DNA of 64,000 nt. It comes from Oceanococcus sp041619555 (GTDB taxonomy: Bacteria > Pseudomonadota > Gammaproteobacteria > Nevskiales > Oceanococcaceae). Positions within the stretch are counted from its first letter, which is position 1. Every line of letters starts with the position of its first letter. The DNA lies in the NCBI GenBank assembly GCA_041619555.1, contig JBFKDQ010000006.1:37205-101204 (forward strand), read 5' to 3'. Positions 36,119 to 45,165 of the stretch are shown in pieces. The notes under the pieces are model-generated. The model was not told the DNA's origin. It did not search any database and was given only the letters and a program-made list of their open reading frames with translations. The position numbers and the translations under genes were made by a program.

Positions 36119-37027
36119 ATGCAGGATATCGAGACATTGCGACGGCAGTTTGGCGATCTGACGGCCGTCAGCTTTGTCGAACAGGCCCCGGACTATCCGG
36201 TGATCGAAATCGAGAACGACCATGCCCAGGCCAGCATCGCCCTGCACGGCGCCCACCTGATGCGCTACTGCCGGCAGGGGGAGGCGCCGCTGCTGTGGCT
36301 GAGTCGGCAGGCGATTTATCGCCAGGGCACCGCGATTCGTGGCGGGGTGCCGATCTGCTGGCCCTGGTTCGCCAATGCGGCGCCGCGGCCGGGGCTTCCT
36401 GCCCATGGTTTCGTGCGCACCCGCTGCTGGCAGGTGCAGACGATCCGGCAACTCGCCGATGGTGCCACCGAGGTGGATCTGAGCATTGAGGATGATGCGC
36501 AGACGCGCGAACTGTGGCCCCACGCCTTTCATCTGCAGTTGCGCCTGCGCATCGGCGCCAGCCTGGAAGTGGCACTGAGCATGCGCAATACCGGCGATAC
36601 GCCCTACACATGCAGCGGTGCCCTGCACAGCTATCTGGCGGTCACCGACATCGGTTCGACCACGATCAGCGGTTTCGACGGCTGCACCTACCGTGACTCT
36701 CTGGCCGCAGGCGCCAGCTGCGTGCAGGACGGAGAAATCGGTTTTGCCGGCGAACTCGACCGGATCTACATCGATACCGGCGCCGATGCCCTGATTCAGG
36801 ATGCGTCCGGCAAGCGCCGGCTCCGGGTGGAGAAAACCGGCAGCCGGACCTTCGTGATCTGGAATCCCTGGATCAAAAAATCCGCCGCGATGGCGGATTT
36901 CGAACCTGGCGGCTATCGGCAGATGGTCTGTGTCGAGGCGGCGCTGGCTGATCAGGACACCATCGAGCTGGCGCCGGGCGCAACGCATGTGCTGGCCACG
37001 CGGATTTCAGGTGAGCCTGCGGCGTAA
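36119..37027 (+). CDS. D-hexose-6-phosphate mutarotase (YeaD-like)
   Basis: The 302-residue aldose-1-epimerase-fold protein contains IRGGVPICWPWFA, LPAHGFVRTR with the catalytic His, GALHSYLAVTDI with the second His, and FVIWNPWIKKSAAMADF, as in YeaD. It interconverts anomers of glucose-6-phosphate. ATG 36119 matches homologues; a longer frame begins at 36011. The mscL gene follows 36 bases later. Confidence 0.9.
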   Translation: MQDIETLRRQFGDLTAVSFVEQAPDYPVIEIENDHAQASIALHGAHLMRYCRQGEAPLLWLSRQAIYRQGTAIRGGVPICWPWFANAAPRPGLPAHGFVRTRCWQVQTIRQLADGATEVDLSIEDDAQTRELWPHAFHLQLRLRIGASLEVALSMRNTGDTPYTCSGALHSYLAVTDIGSTTISGFDGCTYRDSLAAGASCVQDGEIGFAGELDRIYIDTGADALIQDASGKRRLRVEKTGSRTFVIWNPWIKKSAAMADFEPGGYRQMVCVEAALADQDTIELAPGATHVLATRISGEPAA

Positions 37028-37063
37028 GATTGAGCTTCACACCCAAGGCAGCCGGAGCAGCTC

Positions 37064-37480
37064 ATGATCGAAGAGTTCAAGAAATTCATTCTCAAGGGCA
37101 ACATGATCGACATGGCGGTCGGCATCATCATCGGTGCCGCCTTTGGTACCGTGGTGAAGTCCCTGGTCAGCGACATCATCATGCCGCCGATCGGACTGAT
37201 TCTTGGCGGGGTGGATTTTTCCGGCCTGTTCATCGCTCTGGACGGCCAGGCTTACGCCAGCATCGCTGCAGCCCGCGAAGCCGGTGCGGCGACGATCAAC
37301 TACGGCGTGTTCCTGGACAATCTCATCACCCTGTTGATCGTGGGTTTTGCGGTGTTCATGCTGGTCAAGGCGGTGAACCGGATGCAGACGCCGCCGGCGC
37401 CAGCGCCGGCGGCCAAGCCCAGCGAGGAACTGCTGGTGCTGCGTGAAATCCGCGATGCGCTGAAGAAATCCGCGGAGTGA
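37064..37480 (+). CDS. mscL: Large-conductance mechanosensitive channel MscL
   Basis: The 138-residue protein shows the MscL N-terminus (EEFKKFILKGNMIDMAVGII), the TM1 GAAFGTVVKSLVSDIIMPPIG motif in two parts, a periplasmic loop, TM2 and a charged C-terminal helix. It is a pentameric inner-membrane valve that opens on hypo-osmotic shock. Confidence 0.97.
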   Translation: MIEEFKKFILKGNMIDMAVGIIIGAAFGTVVKSLVSDIIMPPIGLILGGVDFSGLFIALDGQAYASIAAAREAGAATINYGVFLDNLITLLIVGFAVFMLVKAVNRMQTPPAPAPAAKPSEELLVLREIRDALKKSAE

Positions 37481-37519
37481 ACTCCTTCATTTCGCTGGCG
37501 CAGTCAGCCTGGCACTTTG

Positions 37520-38608
37520 CTAGTCGGCAGCGCCTTCCGGCGGGTTCACCGCGTCGATCAGGCCCAGCTTGTGCGCCCGCTGCTCCCACAATTGCCGCGC
37601 CAGTGCGCGCATATCGGTGGTGTCGTCGGTCTCGTCGGTGATCTGCAGGCCCAGCAGGGTTTCGATCATGTCTTCCATGGTGAGAATGCCGTCGACACCG
37701 CCATACTCATCGACGATCAACGCGATGTGCTCGGCGGATGCGACCATTTTCTCGAACACCGTGCCGAGTGCGGTTTTCTCGTTGAAGGTCAGCATCTCGC
37801 GCTTCAAGGTGTGCAGCGGCTGATCCCCCCGGTCGGCCAGCAGGGCCGACAGAATCTCGGTGCGCAGGACGTAGCCTTCAATCTTGTCGGGCTCGCCCGC
37901 ATGCAGCGGAATCCGGGAAAATCGCAGGTCCGGCGTGCCCGTGTGAAACGCCCGGATGCTGAGGTCGGCCGCCGCGGTGAACAGCACCGTGCGCGGCGTC
38001 ATCGCATCGCGTGCCTGCAGTTGCCGGAATGCCAGCAGCTGTTTGATGATGCGGGACTCTTCGTTGCCCAGCGCGCCCTGGTCGACGCCCAGTTCGGTGA
38101 GGGCGAGAAAATCCCGTCGCGACAGGACGCGGTGGCTGCTGCCACGCTTGATCAGGCCGGTGATGCGCTCGCTGAACCAGACCAGCGGCGCCAGCACGCG
38201 CATCACCCAGCGCAGGCAACGCACGGTGAATGGCGCCAGTTCACGCCAGTACACCGCGCCCAGGGTCTTGGGAATGATTTCCGACAGGATCAGGATGGCC
38301 AGGGTCATCAGTGCCGGGATCAGCAAGCTGGTGATCAAGGGATTCGACTCGGCGAACAGCAGGGTCGCCTGATTGCCGACCCCGATGGCGCCGACGGTAT
38401 GGGCAATGGTGTTGAGGGTCAGGATGGCGGCCAGCGGGCGGTCGATGTTGCGTTTCATGTCCTGCAGTTGCGGACCGAGAGGCCGGCCGTCCTCGATCTG
38501 CCGCTGCGTATAGGCCGGCGTGATCGACAGCAGCACCGCCTCCCAGGTCGAGCACAGGAAGGAAAACACGATTGCGAGCGCGAAAAAGAGAATCAGTAGA
38601 CTTAGCAT
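37520..38608 (-). CDS. CNNM/HlyC-CorC family membrane protein, second copy
   Basis: The 362-residue protein has a DUF21 membrane domain (about 1–190, FFALAIVFSFLCSTWEAVLLS, TLAILILSEIIPKTLG) and a CBS pair (about 205–320, ending VDEYGGVDGILTMEDMIETL). It lacks the C-terminal CorC_HlyC domain present in the 775–2067 protein. The divergence between the two suggests separate subfamilies, and the transported ion is unknown. Confidence 0.85.
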   Translation of the reverse strand: MLSLLILFFALAIVFSFLCSTWEAVLLSITPAYTQRQIEDGRPLGPQLQDMKRNIDRPLAAILTLNTIAHTVGAIGVGNQATLLFAESNPLITSLLIPALMTLAILILSEIIPKTLGAVYWRELAPFTVRCLRWVMRVLAPLVWFSERITGLIKRGSSHRVLSRRDFLALTELGVDQGALGNEESRIIKQLLAFRQLQARDAMTPRTVLFTAAADLSIRAFHTGTPDLRFSRIPLHAGEPDKIEGYVLRTEILSALLADRGDQPLHTLKREMLTFNEKTALGTVFEKMVASAEHIALIVDEYGGVDGILTMEDMIETLLGLQITDETDDTTDMRALARQLWEQRAHKLGLIDAVNPPEGAAD

Positions 38609-38712
38609 CGCGTAAGTGTAGAGCGCCGCGATTGCGATGCAAAACCAGCACGCGACCGACGGTTGCCGAAGCGGCTTAAGTCATTGCTCCGATGCGCAGC
38701 TCTGGCCGCTGT

Positions 38713-41139
38713 TCAAAACCCCCAGCCGAGCTGCAGCGCCCAGGTTCGCGGCGGCGCCAGATTGGGCTGGAAGCCGAAATCGTTCACCACCAGTCCGGCG
38801 AAGTAGGCGGTGTTGCCGAGATTCCGGACCGAAACCGACAGACGTAGATTCCAGCGTGTGAACAGGTAGCCGAGGCGGGCGCCCAGGGTCCAGTACGCCT
38901 TCTGTCGCGTGAGCGGACGATTGGATGGTTCGTAGTCGGTTGCGCTGGAGTAGTAGCCGTCGAGGCCGGCGCCCAGGATCCCGCTTTGCAGCCACCAGGC
39001 CTTGCTGAGCAGGACGCTGGCGGAGAAGGCCGGGCTGCGCACAATGCGATTGCCGCTGTAGTCCTGGTCGCTGCGAAAATAACCCTGATCGTCGAAGCCC
39101 GAGGCTGCCGGAAATGACGCATAACGGGCGTGCAGCCAGGCGGCGCTGGCGCTAAGCTCCAGCCGGTCAATTCGGCTTGGCCACAACTGGGCGGCGAGAT
39201 CGATGTCGAATCCACGCACGCGACCGCGGGCGGCATTCTGCAGGCTGGTCAGCCCGCCGGCGAAAATCGAGACGTAAATCTGCTGCAGATCATCGATGTC
39301 GTAGTCGAAAGCGGCGGCATTGACCCGCAGGTGCCCGTCCGGGCTTGTGGTTTTCAGACCGAGTTCCCAGGCACGCAGGCGCTCGGGGCGAACGTAGTCC
39401 GGGGAATCGTAGATGCCGAGGGTGTTGTAGGTGGCGGCTTTGCTGGCTTTCTGCCAGCTCGCATACAGCATCGTGTCCGTGGCGAAGGGGCGCAGTTGCA
39501 GGGCGATTTTTGGTGACAAAGCGCGGTCGGTGTCGCGGGTGGGGTAGGGCTTGCCATCGGCATCGCTGGCCTGATCCGAGAAATCCTGCAGCGTGCGGAC
39601 ACTGCCATCGCTGTTGCGTGACCCGACCGTCGACTTCACCACCCAGCGCTCCTCCGACTGATAACGCGCGCCCAGAGTGAGGTCCAGCCAGGATCGCAGG
39701 GACACGGTGGCCTCGGCGAACACCGAGCGTGAATCGGTGCCGGTCAGACCGACCAGATTGAGTCCCCCGTCCGGGGCTTGCGCACTGGTGGATGCAAGCA
39801 GCGTCAGCAGGCCGGCCGGCAGGGCCTGCCCGCCCAGCGTGCCTTCGCCAAGATCGCTGCCGCCAAAGTAGAAGCTGGCCGAGCCCATGCCCTGCTCGGC
39901 GCGGAACAGATAGACGCCGGCGATCCACTCGAGCCAGTCGGGCCCGGCGGCGGCGTGCGAAATCATTTGCAACTCGGCCGAGCGGGCATCAATGTACTGG
40001 CTGATCGCCTCGAGATTGGCCAGTGACTCGGGCGAGCCATCGAAGTCGCGGGTGCCGTGCGTGTCCATCGACTGATCCGACGCCAGCAGGCGCAGGTCGA
40101 ACCAAGGCGCTTCGAGCAGCAGATCGCCATACACGACTTGATTGATGCTGCCGCCTTCGGTGCGCGCATCCAGCTCGCCGTGATAACCCGTTTGCGGCTG
40201 GATGCCCATGGCCGTGCCCAGTTGCGACGGCGCCGCATTGAAGCCGACCAGATAACGCCCGCCCCGCACATCGCGTCGTGATGCCACAAGTTTGATGTCG
40301 AGGGTTTCCATCGGCTGCCAGCGCAGCTTGACCCGGCCGTCGTGACCGCCGTCACGAGGAATGGCCCGCGGCGGAATGCCCTGGCTGCCGGTGTAGTAGT
40401 TGTCCGTGGCAAAGACGGCGGTGGCGATGTTGAGGGCCCAGGTTTCGGTCAGCGGCAAGTTGCCGTAGATCCGTGCCAGCCGGGCATCGAAACTCGCCAT
40501 TTCGGCATGCAGGTCGAGGTGGACTCCGTCAAATTCGGGGTTGCGGGTGTGGCTGACTATGGCGCCGCCAACCGCATTGCGGCCGAACAGGGTGCCCTGA
40601 GGGCCTTTCAGGACCTCGACGCGCTCGACCGCGCCGAAATTCTGCGACAGATCCGGAGCGAAGGGAAAATAAATGCCGTCGACATAGGTGGCCACGCTCG
40701 GGTCGGCCGCCGTCACCGCATCGGTGCCGATGCCGCGCAGGAAGGTGACCAGGAAACCCAGTGAGGTGTTGATCGTCATGCCTGGCGTGATGCGCTGCAG
40801 GTCGGCCATTTCATAGATGGACAGCGCATCCAGGGTCTCGCCATCGAAAGCCTGCACCGACAGGGCGACATCCTGCAGTGACTGCCTGCGCTTCTGCGCG
40901 GTGACCACAATGGTCTCCAGGGCCTGTGGCGGTGGCCGCACCGGTTGCTGCGTGACTTCCGCGGGGCTGGGATCAAGCTCGATCGGGGTGCTGGACTCGT
41001 CCGCCGGCGTCTCCTGGGCCAGGGTGGGGGCGGTGCACCATGCCAGGGCCAGAGCCAGCACCAGGCCGCTACGAAATGATGGGCAGGGGGCGCCGAGGAC
41101 GGGCGCGGGCTTCACCGATAGGGCCGGCGGGCTGGACAC
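38713..41139 (-). CDS. TonB-dependent outer membrane receptor
   Basis: The 808-residue protein has a signal peptide (SGLVLALALAWCTAPTLAQ), a TonB-box region ETIVVTAQKRRQSLQD (residues 75–90), a plug domain (VERVEVLKGPQGTLFGRNA and GGAIV) and a 22-strand beta-barrel ending in aromatic WALQLGWGF. GTG 41139 is chosen because GGAG lies eight bases upstream; ATG 41181 and TTG/ATG positions further out lack ribosome sites. ETIVVTAQKR-type receptors of this IroN/CirA-related family take up siderophores or other complex ligands; the substrate is not readable from sequence. The TonB operon at 17–25 kb can energise it. Confidence 0.88.
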   Translation of the reverse strand: MSSPPALSVKPAPVLGAPCPSFRSGLVLALALAWCTAPTLAQETPADESSTPIELDPSPAEVTQQPVRPPPQALETIVVTAQKRRQSLQDVALSVQAFDGETLDALSIYEMADLQRITPGMTINTSLGFLVTFLRGIGTDAVTAADPSVATYVDGIYFPFAPDLSQNFGAVERVEVLKGPQGTLFGRNAVGGAIVSHTRNPEFDGVHLDLHAEMASFDARLARIYGNLPLTETWALNIATAVFATDNYYTGSQGIPPRAIPRDGGHDGRVKLRWQPMETLDIKLVASRRDVRGGRYLVGFNAAPSQLGTAMGIQPQTGYHGELDARTEGGSINQVVYGDLLLEAPWFDLRLLASDQSMDTHGTRDFDGSPESLANLEAISQYIDARSAELQMISHAAAGPDWLEWIAGVYLFRAEQGMGSASFYFGGSDLGEGTLGGQALPAGLLTLLASTSAQAPDGGLNLVGLTGTDSRSVFAEATVSLRSWLDLTLGARYQSEERWVVKSTVGSRNSDGSVRTLQDFSDQASDADGKPYPTRDTDRALSPKIALQLRPFATDTMLYASWQKASKAATYNTLGIYDSPDYVRPERLRAWELGLKTTSPDGHLRVNAAAFDYDIDDLQQIYVSIFAGGLTSLQNAARGRVRGFDIDLAAQLWPSRIDRLELSASAAWLHARYASFPAASGFDDQGYFRSDQDYSGNRIVRSPAFSASVLLSKAWWLQSGILGAGLDGYYSSATDYEPSNRPLTRQKAYWTLGARLGYLFTRWNLRLSVSVRNLGNTAYFAGLVVNDFGFQPNLAPPRTWALQLGWGF

Positions 41140-41371
41140 GAAATTCTCCGGGACAGGGGGCGATGGCGGGCGGGATTGCATGGGCCGACGAGGCGTTTCG
41201 CGCCACGCCGCCGCGGCGATCCGCCTATTTTGCCCGAGAACGGCGGTGAACTTCTGCGTGTGCGCCATCCCGTATGGGCCAGCTGCAGTCATGCCCGCGA
41301 TTCACTGCAGGCTTTTCTGCCGGGTTCGGCCTGTTCTGTGGCGGGTCTTGCAGGTCCGGCCCAGGCCTGGG

Positions 41372-41704
41372 CTAGTCCCCGCAGAAGTTGCGGTGCAGCA
41401 CGGCAATGATTTCCGCGCTCGGGCCCGGGGCGGCGGAATAGTAGACCATCTGTGCCTCGCGCCGGGTGCGCACCAGGCCATCGCGACGCAGCACCGCGAG
41501 ATGCTGTGACAGGGCGGACTGCGTCAGCGGAACCTCGGCATTGAGCTGATTGACGGACATTTCCTCGCGCGCCAGCAGACACAGGATCAGCAAGCGGCTG
41601 CGATTGGCCAGGGCCTTGAGCAGGCGAGCGGCCTCATCGGCATGGGTCACCATGTCCGTGAGCTGGGTGTCGGTCAGGGCCGTGCTAGTGGTCGCCATGA
41701 GCAC
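41372..41704 (-). CDS. ArsR-family repressor of the BigR/SqrR (persulfide-sensing) type
   Basis: The 110-residue winged-helix protein has LTQSALSQHLAVLRRDGLVR as recognition helix. It lacks the ELCVCDL metal site. Two cysteines are placed as in BigR and SqrR: Cys42 in RLLILCLLAREE, and Cys108 in HRNFCGD. Those residues form a di- to tetrasulfide switch in characterised homologues. MLM gives two possible starts (41704 or 41698). It lies upstream of the receptor gene on the same strand with a 230-base gap. No sulfide-oxidation gene is adjacent. Confidence 0.8.
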   Translation of the reverse strand: MLMATTSTALTDTQLTDMVTHADEAARLLKALANRSRLLILCLLAREEMSVNQLNAEVPLTQSALSQHLAVLRRDGLVRTRREAQMVYYSAAPGPSAEIIAVLHRNFCGD

Positions 41705-41814
41705 TCAAGTCTTAAGGGCCCGGGTTGTCACCGGGCGAGTCCATGGAAAACAACGAGAGGCGCTGGAATCCGCGGCGTGCCGGCGCGCGCTTTGCTGCCC
41801 CCGCGCTGCGGGAT

Positions 41815-44124
41815 TCATTGCTTGCGTGCCCGGGCCAGCGCCGCGCCGAAACTGCCGAGCGCCGGGCCGGCGGGTTCGCGCCCGCCACGCGGGCTCGCTG
41901 TGGTCTTGCGCGCTGTCCCGGCCTCGCGCCTGGGCGCCGCCTGACCCGGCTCGTCGCTCATGCGCATGCTCAGGCCCACGCGCTTGCGATCCAGATCCAG
42001 TTCCATGACCTTGACCTTGACCACGTCGCCGGTCTTGACCACTTCACGCGGGTCCTTGATGAATTTTTCGCTCATGGCCGAGATGTGTACAAGGCCGTCC
42101 TGGTGGACGCCGATGTCGACGAAGGCGCCGAAATTCGTGACGTTGGTGATCACCCCTTCCAGCACCATGCCGGCTTGCAGATCGGCCAGTTTCTCGACCC
42201 CGTCCTGGAAGGCGGCGGTCTTGAATTCCGGGCGCGGATCGCGCCCTGGTTTCTCCAGCTCGGCGATGATGTCGCGCACCGTCGGGGCGCCGAAGCGCTC
42301 GTCGATGTAGTCATCAATTTTCAGCTGGCGCAGGAAAGTCCGGTTGCCGATCAACTCCTTGATCTCGCGGCCCTGTTTGCGGCGTATACGTTCCACCACC
42401 GGATAGGCTTCCGGGTGGACCGCCGAGGCATCCAGCGGATTGCCGCCGCCCATGACCCGCAGGAAGCCGGCCGCCTGTTCGAAAGTCTTGTCGCCCAGTC
42501 GAGGCACCTTGCGCAGGGCCTGGCGATTCGCAAAGGCGCCGTTCTCATCACGAAACTGCACGATGTTGTCCGCCACCGCGGCGGATAGGCCGGCCACCCG
42601 CGCCAGCAGGGCGGGCGAGGCGGTATTGACATCGACTCCGACTGCATTGACGCAATCCTCCACCACGTTGTCCAGGCTGCGCGCCAGCTGGTACTGACTC
42701 ACATCATGCTGGTACTGACCCACGCCGATGGACTTGGGGTCGATCTTCACCAGTTCGGCCAGCGGGTCCTGCAGGCGGCGGGCGATCGAAACCGCACCGC
42801 GCAGGGAGACGTCCAGATCGGGCAGTTCCTTCGAGGCCAGTTCGGATGCGGAATAGACCGAGGCGCCGGCCTCGCTCACCATGATCTTGCTCAGCTTGAG
42901 CTGCGGATGGCGTTTGATCAGCTCGCCTGCCAGCTTGTCGGTTTCCCTTGAGGCGGTGCCATTGCCGATCGCGATGAGTTCCACCTGGTGGCTGGCGGCG
43001 AGCCGGGCGAGACTGGCAATGGCCGCATCCCACTGGCGCTTTGGGGCATGCGGATAGATGGTGTCGGTGGCCACGACCTTGCCCGTGGCATCGACGATTG
43101 CGACCTTGACCCCGGTGCGCAGGCCCGGATCCAGACCCAGGGTCACGCGTGGACCGGCCGGGGCGGCGAGCAGCAGATCATGCAGATTGTCGGCGAAGAC
43201 CTTGATGGCCTCGGTTTCGGCGGCTTCGCGCAGGCGGGTCTTCAGTTCCAGCTCCAGCCGGGTCAGCAGCTTGACCCGCCAGGTCATGCGCACGCAGTCG
43301 CGCAGCCAGGCATCGGCCGGGCGGCCTTCATCGCGCACGCCGAAGCGCTGCGCGATCATACGCTCCGGACGACTTTGAACGGGTTCATCGTCATCCAGCA
43401 CCAGATCGAGAAACAGCACGCCTTCATTGCGCGCCCGCAACAGGGCCAGAGCGCGATGCGACGGAATCGCGCGAATGTTCTGGCTGAAGTCGAAATAGTC
43501 GGAGAATTTCGCCCCTTCGGCTTCCTTGCCGGCGACCACGCCGCTCTTGAGCTTGGCTTCCTGCCAGAGGTGGTCGCGCAGCTTGCCGCTGAGTTCGGCA
43601 TCTTCCGCCCATTCCTCCATCAGGATCTGCCGCGCGCCATCGAGCACCGCCTTGGGGTCGGCGAATCCGGCCTCGGCGTTGACGTAGCGGGCGGCCAGCG
43701 TCTGCGGGTCCTGGTCCGGGTTCTCGTGCAAGGTGGCGGCCAGCGGGGCGATGCCGGCCTCCCGCGCGATCTGTGCCTTGGTCCGTCGCTTCGGCTTGTA
43801 GGGCAGGTAGATGTCTTCGAGCAGGGTCTTGGTTTCCGCCCCCCGCACGGCCTGTTCCAGGGTCGGGGTCAGCTTGCCCTGCTCGTCGATCGACTTGAGC
43901 ACGGTGGCGCGTCGATCCTCGAGCTCGCGCAGATAGCCGAGGCGTTCTTCCAGGGTGCGGAGCTGCGTGTCATCCAGGCCGCCGGTGGCTTCCTTGCGGT
44001 AGCGGGCGATGAAGGGCACGGTGGCGCCGTCATCCAGCAGGGCCACCGCGGCGTCGACCTGACGCGGCAAGACCGAGATCTCGGCGGCAATCCGGTCGGC
44101 AATGGGAGGCAGGGGGCTGGTCAC
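41815..44124 (-). CDS. RNA-binding transcription accessory protein Tex
   Basis: The 769-residue protein has the whole Tex layout: an N-terminal helical domain, an RNase-H-like YqgF domain (about 330–430, GLDPGLRTGVKVAIVD), helix-hairpin-helix motifs (about 495–560, VDVNTASPALLARVAG) and a C-terminal S1 domain (about 650–725, GVITNVTNFGAFVDIGVHQD). It acts at the transcription/RNA level and is conserved in most bacteria. Confidence 0.95.
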   Translation of the reverse strand: MTSPLPPIADRIAAEISVLPRQVDAAVALLDDGATVPFIARYRKEATGGLDDTQLRTLEERLGYLRELEDRRATVLKSIDEQGKLTPTLEQAVRGAETKTLLEDIYLPYKPKRRTKAQIAREAGIAPLAATLHENPDQDPQTLAARYVNAEAGFADPKAVLDGARQILMEEWAEDAELSGKLRDHLWQEAKLKSGVVAGKEAEGAKFSDYFDFSQNIRAIPSHRALALLRARNEGVLFLDLVLDDDEPVQSRPERMIAQRFGVRDEGRPADAWLRDCVRMTWRVKLLTRLELELKTRLREAAETEAIKVFADNLHDLLLAAPAGPRVTLGLDPGLRTGVKVAIVDATGKVVATDTIYPHAPKRQWDAAIASLARLAASHQVELIAIGNGTASRETDKLAGELIKRHPQLKLSKIMVSEAGASVYSASELASKELPDLDVSLRGAVSIARRLQDPLAELVKIDPKSIGVGQYQHDVSQYQLARSLDNVVEDCVNAVGVDVNTASPALLARVAGLSAAVADNIVQFRDENGAFANRQALRKVPRLGDKTFEQAAGFLRVMGGGNPLDASAVHPEAYPVVERIRRKQGREIKELIGNRTFLRQLKIDDYIDERFGAPTVRDIIAELEKPGRDPRPEFKTAAFQDGVEKLADLQAGMVLEGVITNVTNFGAFVDIGVHQDGLVHISAMSEKFIKDPREVVKTGDVVKVKVMELDLDRKRVGLSMRMSDEPGQAAPRREAGTARKTTASPRGGREPAGPALGSFGAALARARKQ

Positions 44125-44307
44125 TGGGCGGTCCTGGAAGCTGGGCTGTGGGGCGGCAATCTACACCAAGGGCGGGCGCAGAAAAACCCTCGGGAGGCGG
44201 CGCGGACGACAGACAGGCGCCGCCACTGGAAGGGGCAGGCAAGGCGGCAGACCGACGGGTAAAATGGCCGGCGGGCCATTCGCCCTGAACCCACGGAGTG
44301 CCGCTTC

Positions 44308-45135
44308 ATGTCCGCAGCAACAGGCAAGACCATCCTTGTGACCGGCGCCTCTTCCGGTCTTGGTCAGTCCATGGCGCTGGCGCTGGCGCAGGCCGGGCAT
44401 CGAGTCTTTGGCACCAGTCGCCGAGCGCAGGCCGACCTGCTTGAATCCGGTGCGTTGGTGCGCATGCTGCCGCTGGATGTGACCGATGAAGATTCGGTCC
44501 GCGCCTGCATCGAAGGCCTGCGGCAGGAAGCGGCAGGTGTGGATGTGCTGATCAGCAATGCCGGCAGCGGGTTGACCGGGGCGATCGAGGATTGCACGGG
44601 CGATGAAGTGCAGTGGCAGATGGAGACCAATTTTTTCGGTCCGCTGCGCATGCTGCGCGCGGTACTGCCGTTGATGCGGCAGCAGGGCGGCGGGCGGATC
44701 ATCACGGTTGGCTCGATGGCCGGCCATGTCGGCATGCCCTATCAGGGCATTTACAGCGCCAGCAAACATGCGCTGGAGGCGGTCAATGAAGCCCTGAGGC
44801 TGGAGTTGCGCGGGCATCCGGTCGACGCCACCATTCTTTGTCCGGGGGATTTTCGCACCGGCTTCGGCGATGCCCGGGTGTTTGCCCGCGGCGCGCTCAG
44901 TGCAGCGCATGGCGAGCAGATGGACATCACCATCGGGATTTGTCAGCGGGATGAATGCAATGGTGCGTCACCGCAGCTGGTATCCGACCTGGTCTGTCGT
45001 CTGGTCACGGCGCCCAGGCTCAAACCGCGGTATTTCGTCGGACGCCTGGATCAGCGACTCGGCGTGGGGCTCAAGCAGATCCTGCCTGCAACTGGGTTCG
45101 AGTGGCTGATGCGCAAGATCTATCAGTTGCGCTGA
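44308..45135 (+). CDS. Short-chain dehydrogenase/reductase
   Basis: The 275-residue classical SDR has TGASSGLG (residues 12–19), NAGSG, a catalytic Ser in VGSMAG, and YSASK. The cofactor side has GTSRRAQ, pointing to NADPH. The substrate is unknown; members of this subfamily (oxidoreductase with an extra C-terminal helix FEWLMRKIYQLR) act on retinol/steroid-like or sugar-like substrates. Confidence 0.88.
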   Translation: MSAATGKTILVTGASSGLGQSMALALAQAGHRVFGTSRRAQADLLESGALVRMLPLDVTDEDSVRACIEGLRQEAAGVDVLISNAGSGLTGAIEDCTGDEVQWQMETNFFGPLRMLRAVLPLMRQQGGGRIITVGSMAGHVGMPYQGIYSASKHALEAVNEALRLELRGHPVDATILCPGDFRTGFGDARVFARGALSAAHGEQMDITIGICQRDECNGASPQLVSDLVCRLVTAPRLKPRYFVGRLDQRLGVGLKQILPATGFEWLMRKIYQLR

Positions 45136-45165
45136 GACGCATCGGGCTGAGGCACATTGGCACTC

